A stretch of 64,000 bases of DNA from Pararhizobium gei. Lineage in GTDB: Bacteria; Pseudomonadota; Alphaproteobacteria; Rhizobiales; Rhizobiaceae. A program made the translations under genes and the position numbers. The DNA lies in NCBI RefSeq assembly GCF_029223885.1, contig NZ_CP119409.1, positions 2,382,001-2,446,000 on the forward strand, in the 5' to 3' direction. Position 1 is the first letter of the stretch. Each line of letters opens with the position of its first letter. This document shows positions 62,303 through 64,000 of the stretch, one piece after another. The notes beneath the pieces are model-generated. The model ran no database searches, was not told where the DNA came from, and saw nothing but the letters and a program-made list of their open reading frames with translations.

Positions 62303-62333
62303 AAAGAGAGACGGGCGGCACCAGTCTCTCTTT
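62303..62333 (-). terminator. Terminator downstream of sufA
   Basis: A 10-bp perfect stem (AAAGAGAGAC / GTCTCTCTTT) with an 11-base loop, 30 bases past the sufA stop on the reverse strand and followed there by CTGTTTTTA. The remaining part of 62052-62363 shows no gene. Confidence 0.75.
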
Positions 62334-62363
62334 CAACGTCCAGCCTTTGGACTTTGACAGGGC

Positions 62364-62756
62364 CTAACTTGCCCGCACCACCGCATCGCCTTTTGCGGCA
62401 AGCGCCGCGAGATCTGCCGGCTTCAGCTCGACCGATTCGCCACAACCGCAGGCGGAAGTCTGGTTCGGGTTGTTGAAGGTAAAGCCGGAGCGCAGTGTCG
62501 TCACTTCAAAGTCCATTCGGGTGCCGAGAAGGTAGAGCACGGCCTCGGGCGCAACCCAGACCCGCGCACCGTCATGCTCGACGAAATCGTCCTTCGCACT
62601 CGGGGATGTCACGAGATCGATGGCATATTCCATCCCCGCGCAGCCGCCCTTCTTGATGCCGACGCGGATGCCCTGCGCTTCCCCACCGGCATTTTCGACA
62701 ATCGCTTTGACGCGGGCGGCTGCCGCATCGGTCAAACTCATGACTGCAAAGCCCAT
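62364..62756 (-). CDS. sufA: A-type iron-sulfur carrier (SufA/IscA-like)
   Basis: A 130-residue protein of the HesB/IscA fold with the three conserved cysteines: one in KKGGCAGMEY and two in TSACGCGES. It accepts Fe-S clusters from the SUF scaffold and passes them to apoproteins. A start at ATG 62756 (MGFAVMSLTDAAA) or 62741 is possible. It is the last gene of the suf operon here. Confidence 0.92.
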   Translation of the reverse strand: MGFAVMSLTDAAAARVKAIVENAGGEAQGIRVGIKKGGCAGMEYAIDLVTSPSAKDDFVEHDGARVWVAPEAVLYLLGTRMDFEVTTLRSGFTFNNPNQTSACGCGESVELKPADLAALAAKGDAVVRAS

Positions 62757-62866
62757 CGGCCGTTCTCCTTGTCACAACCGGGTTCAAGGCCCGATGCTTC
62801 CGCTTACACTGTAGTCTGTCGAAGCAACGGGATCAACAAGACAGAGGCCTGCGATAAACCTGCTTA

Positions 62867-63247
62867 TCAGTACCAGCCGACGGCAACCTGGGCTTCTTCG
62901 GACATGCGATCCGGTGTCCATGGCGGATCGAAGGTCATGGACACTTCGACGCCGGATATCCCTTCGACCGCGCCGACCGCATTTTCCACCCAGCCCGGCA
63001 TTTCACCCGCAACCGGGCACCCCGGGGCCGTCAGCGTCATGGCGATCTTCACCATGCGGTCGTCCTCGATGTCGATCTTGTAGATCAGGCCGAGCTCGAA
63101 AATATCGGCCGGTATTTCCGGGTCGTAGACCGTTTTCAGGGCGGAGATCACGTCGTCGCTCAGTCGCGCGAGCTCGTCCGCGGGTATTGCAGAGTGAACG
63201 ATCCCGTCGCGCACGTCGATCTTGTCTTCGGTCGTATCAAGGCTCAT
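62867..63247 (-). CDS. sufT: SUF Fe-S assembly protein SufT (MIP18/DUF59)
   Basis: A 126-residue protein of the DUF59/MIP18 family: VYDPEIPADIFELGLIYKIDI, and MTLTAPGCPVAGEMPGWVE with the conserved cysteine. It helps mature Fe-S proteins. The start at ATG 63247 lies 13 bases after the sufS stop. The order sufS-sufT-sufA is normal in alphaproteobacteria. Confidence 0.92.
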   Translation of the reverse strand: MSLDTTEDKIDVRDGIVHSAIPADELARLSDDVISALKTVYDPEIPADIFELGLIYKIDIEDDRMVKIAMTLTAPGCPVAGEMPGWVENAVGAVEGISGVEVSMTFDPPWTPDRMSEEAQVAVGWY

Positions 63248-63259
63248 CAGACTATTCCC

Positions 63260-64000
63260 TCACGCAAAGAATTTGCGGGCTTGATCCAGCGCGTCTACCA
63301 ACGCATCCACCTCGGCCCGGGTGTTATAGAGCCCGAAGGATGCTCGGCATGTGGAGGTTACGCCGAAGCGTTTCAAGAGCGGCTGGGCGCAATGCGTCCC
63401 GGCCCTGACGGCCACACCCGCCCGATCGATCACCATCGACACGTCGTGGGCGTGAATACCCTCCAGTTCGAATGAGAAGATACCACCTTTGCCCGGCGCC
63501 GTCCCGAAGATGCGTAGCGCGTTGACGCCGGACAGCCGCTCATGCGCATAGGCGGCAAGATCGGCCTCATGCGCGGCGATGGCCGCGCGTCCGACAGTCT
63601 CCATATAATCCAGGGCATAGCCGAGCCCGATCGCCTGCACGATCGGCGGCGTGCCGGCTTCGAAGCGATGCGGCGGATCATTGTAGGTGACGGTGTCCTC
63701 CGTCACCTCGAAGATCATCTCACCGCCGCCCATGAAAGGACGCATCTCCTTCAAGCGGTCGGTCTTTCCGTAGAGGACGCCGATGCCGGATGGGCCATAG
63801 AGCTTGTGGCCGGTCATCACAAACCAGTCGCAGTCGATATCCTGCACATCCACCGGCATGTGCACCGCGCTCTGGCTTCCATCGATGAGAACCGGGATGC
63901 CGCGTTCATGGGCGATGCGGCAGATTTCCTTGACCGGCACCACAGTGCCGAGCGCGTTCGACATATGGGTGATGGCGACCAGCTTCGTCTTGTCCGTCAG
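63260..64000 (-). CDS. sufS: Cysteine desulfurase SufS (partial, C-terminal part)
   Basis: The C-terminal 246 codons of a PLP enzyme that takes sulfur from cysteine for Fe-S assembly; the N-terminus lies beyond the right edge. The PLP lysine is in WFVMTGHKLYGPSG, the active-site cysteine in AGTHCAQPLLKRFG. The frame is open to base 64000. Confidence 0.95.
   Translation of the reverse strand: MTDKTKLVAITHMSNALGTVVPVKEICRIAHERGIPVLIDGSQSAVHMPVDVQDIDCDWFVMTGHKLYGPSGIGVLYGKTDRLKEMRPFMGGGEMIFEVTEDTVTYNDPPHRFEAGTPPIVQAIGLGYALDYMETVGRAAIAAHEADLAAYAHERLSGVNALRIFGTAPGKGGIFSFELEGIHAHDVSMVIDRAGVAVRAGTHCAQPLLKRFGVTSTCRASFGLYNTRAEVDALVDALDQARKFFA

Noticed and set aside
1..64000. CRISPR array
   Set aside because: Reading the window showed no regularly spaced direct repeats of 25-40 bases.

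Overview
The window comes from a GC-rich alphaproteobacterial chromosome, most likely a Rhizobiaceae member (Rhizobium/Agrobacterium-like). The evidence is a phosphatidylcholine synthase of the rhizobial type, a B12-dependent ribonucleotide reductase of about 1,260 residues, a glycine-riboswitch-controlled gcvT-gcvH-gcvP operon, a SUF-type Fe-S operon, and a protein style typical of the group.

Left core segment (1-14.7 kb): part of a BMP/nucleoside-type ABC importer, a quinone oxidoreductase, pcs, a UbiH-like hydroxylase, an AEC transporter, a CcdA-like protein, tRNA-Lys(UUU), a DUF2007 gene, a 3' tRNA-Leu-like fragment, gpt, a periplasmic cache-like protein, and nrdJ behind two NrdR-box-like repeats. 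Right core segment (48.2-64 kb): one unrecognised gene, a VOC protein, two separate ArsR-SRPBCC pairs, two L,D-transpeptidases, a membrane/coiled-coil protein, a YcnI-PCuAC copper protein, the gcv operon, and sufA-sufT-sufS running off the right edge.

Between them lies one discrete Tn7-like transposon that can be delimited to the base: 14713-48151 (33,439 bp). Its ends are inverted (TGTGGCGTGACAAG at the left, TGTGGAGCGACAAG on the reverse strand of the right), both carry repeats of the form YGACAAG-N4-6-TGACA, and it is flanked by the 5-bp direct duplication GAGGG. It sits 19 nt after the nrdJ stop codon, much as Tn7 sits after glmS. Its machinery (TnsA-like, TnsB, TnsC, TniQ/TnsD) is at the right end; the remaining 27 kb is almost entirely defence-type cargo.

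Cargo from left to right: a complete type II CBASS (Cap4 nuclease-SAVED effector, CD-NTase, Cap2 E1-E2, Cap3 JAMM); a PIN toxin and a Phd-like antitoxin that are convergent and share a CTAG stop; a PD-(D/E)XK-like protein; a three-gene unit with a degenerate TnsA-like protein and a soluble FtsH-like AAA protease; a two-gene nuclease-like unit; a secreted ClpP-like protein followed by an Mrr nuclease with a frameshifted C-terminus; a tightly overlapping operon of a small Gly-rich protein, a PfkB-nucleoside deoxyribosyltransferase fusion, a QueC-like enzyme and a SagB/nitroreductase-like protein, facing an OGG-type HhH-GPD glycosylase; an IS630 element; and a KAP NTPase with RNase HI. The QueC/PfkB-NDT/nitroreductase/OGG cluster is the best candidate for an undescribed nucleobase-based immune system. 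It shares QueC and OGG with type IV CBASS but has no CD-NTase or TGT of its own.
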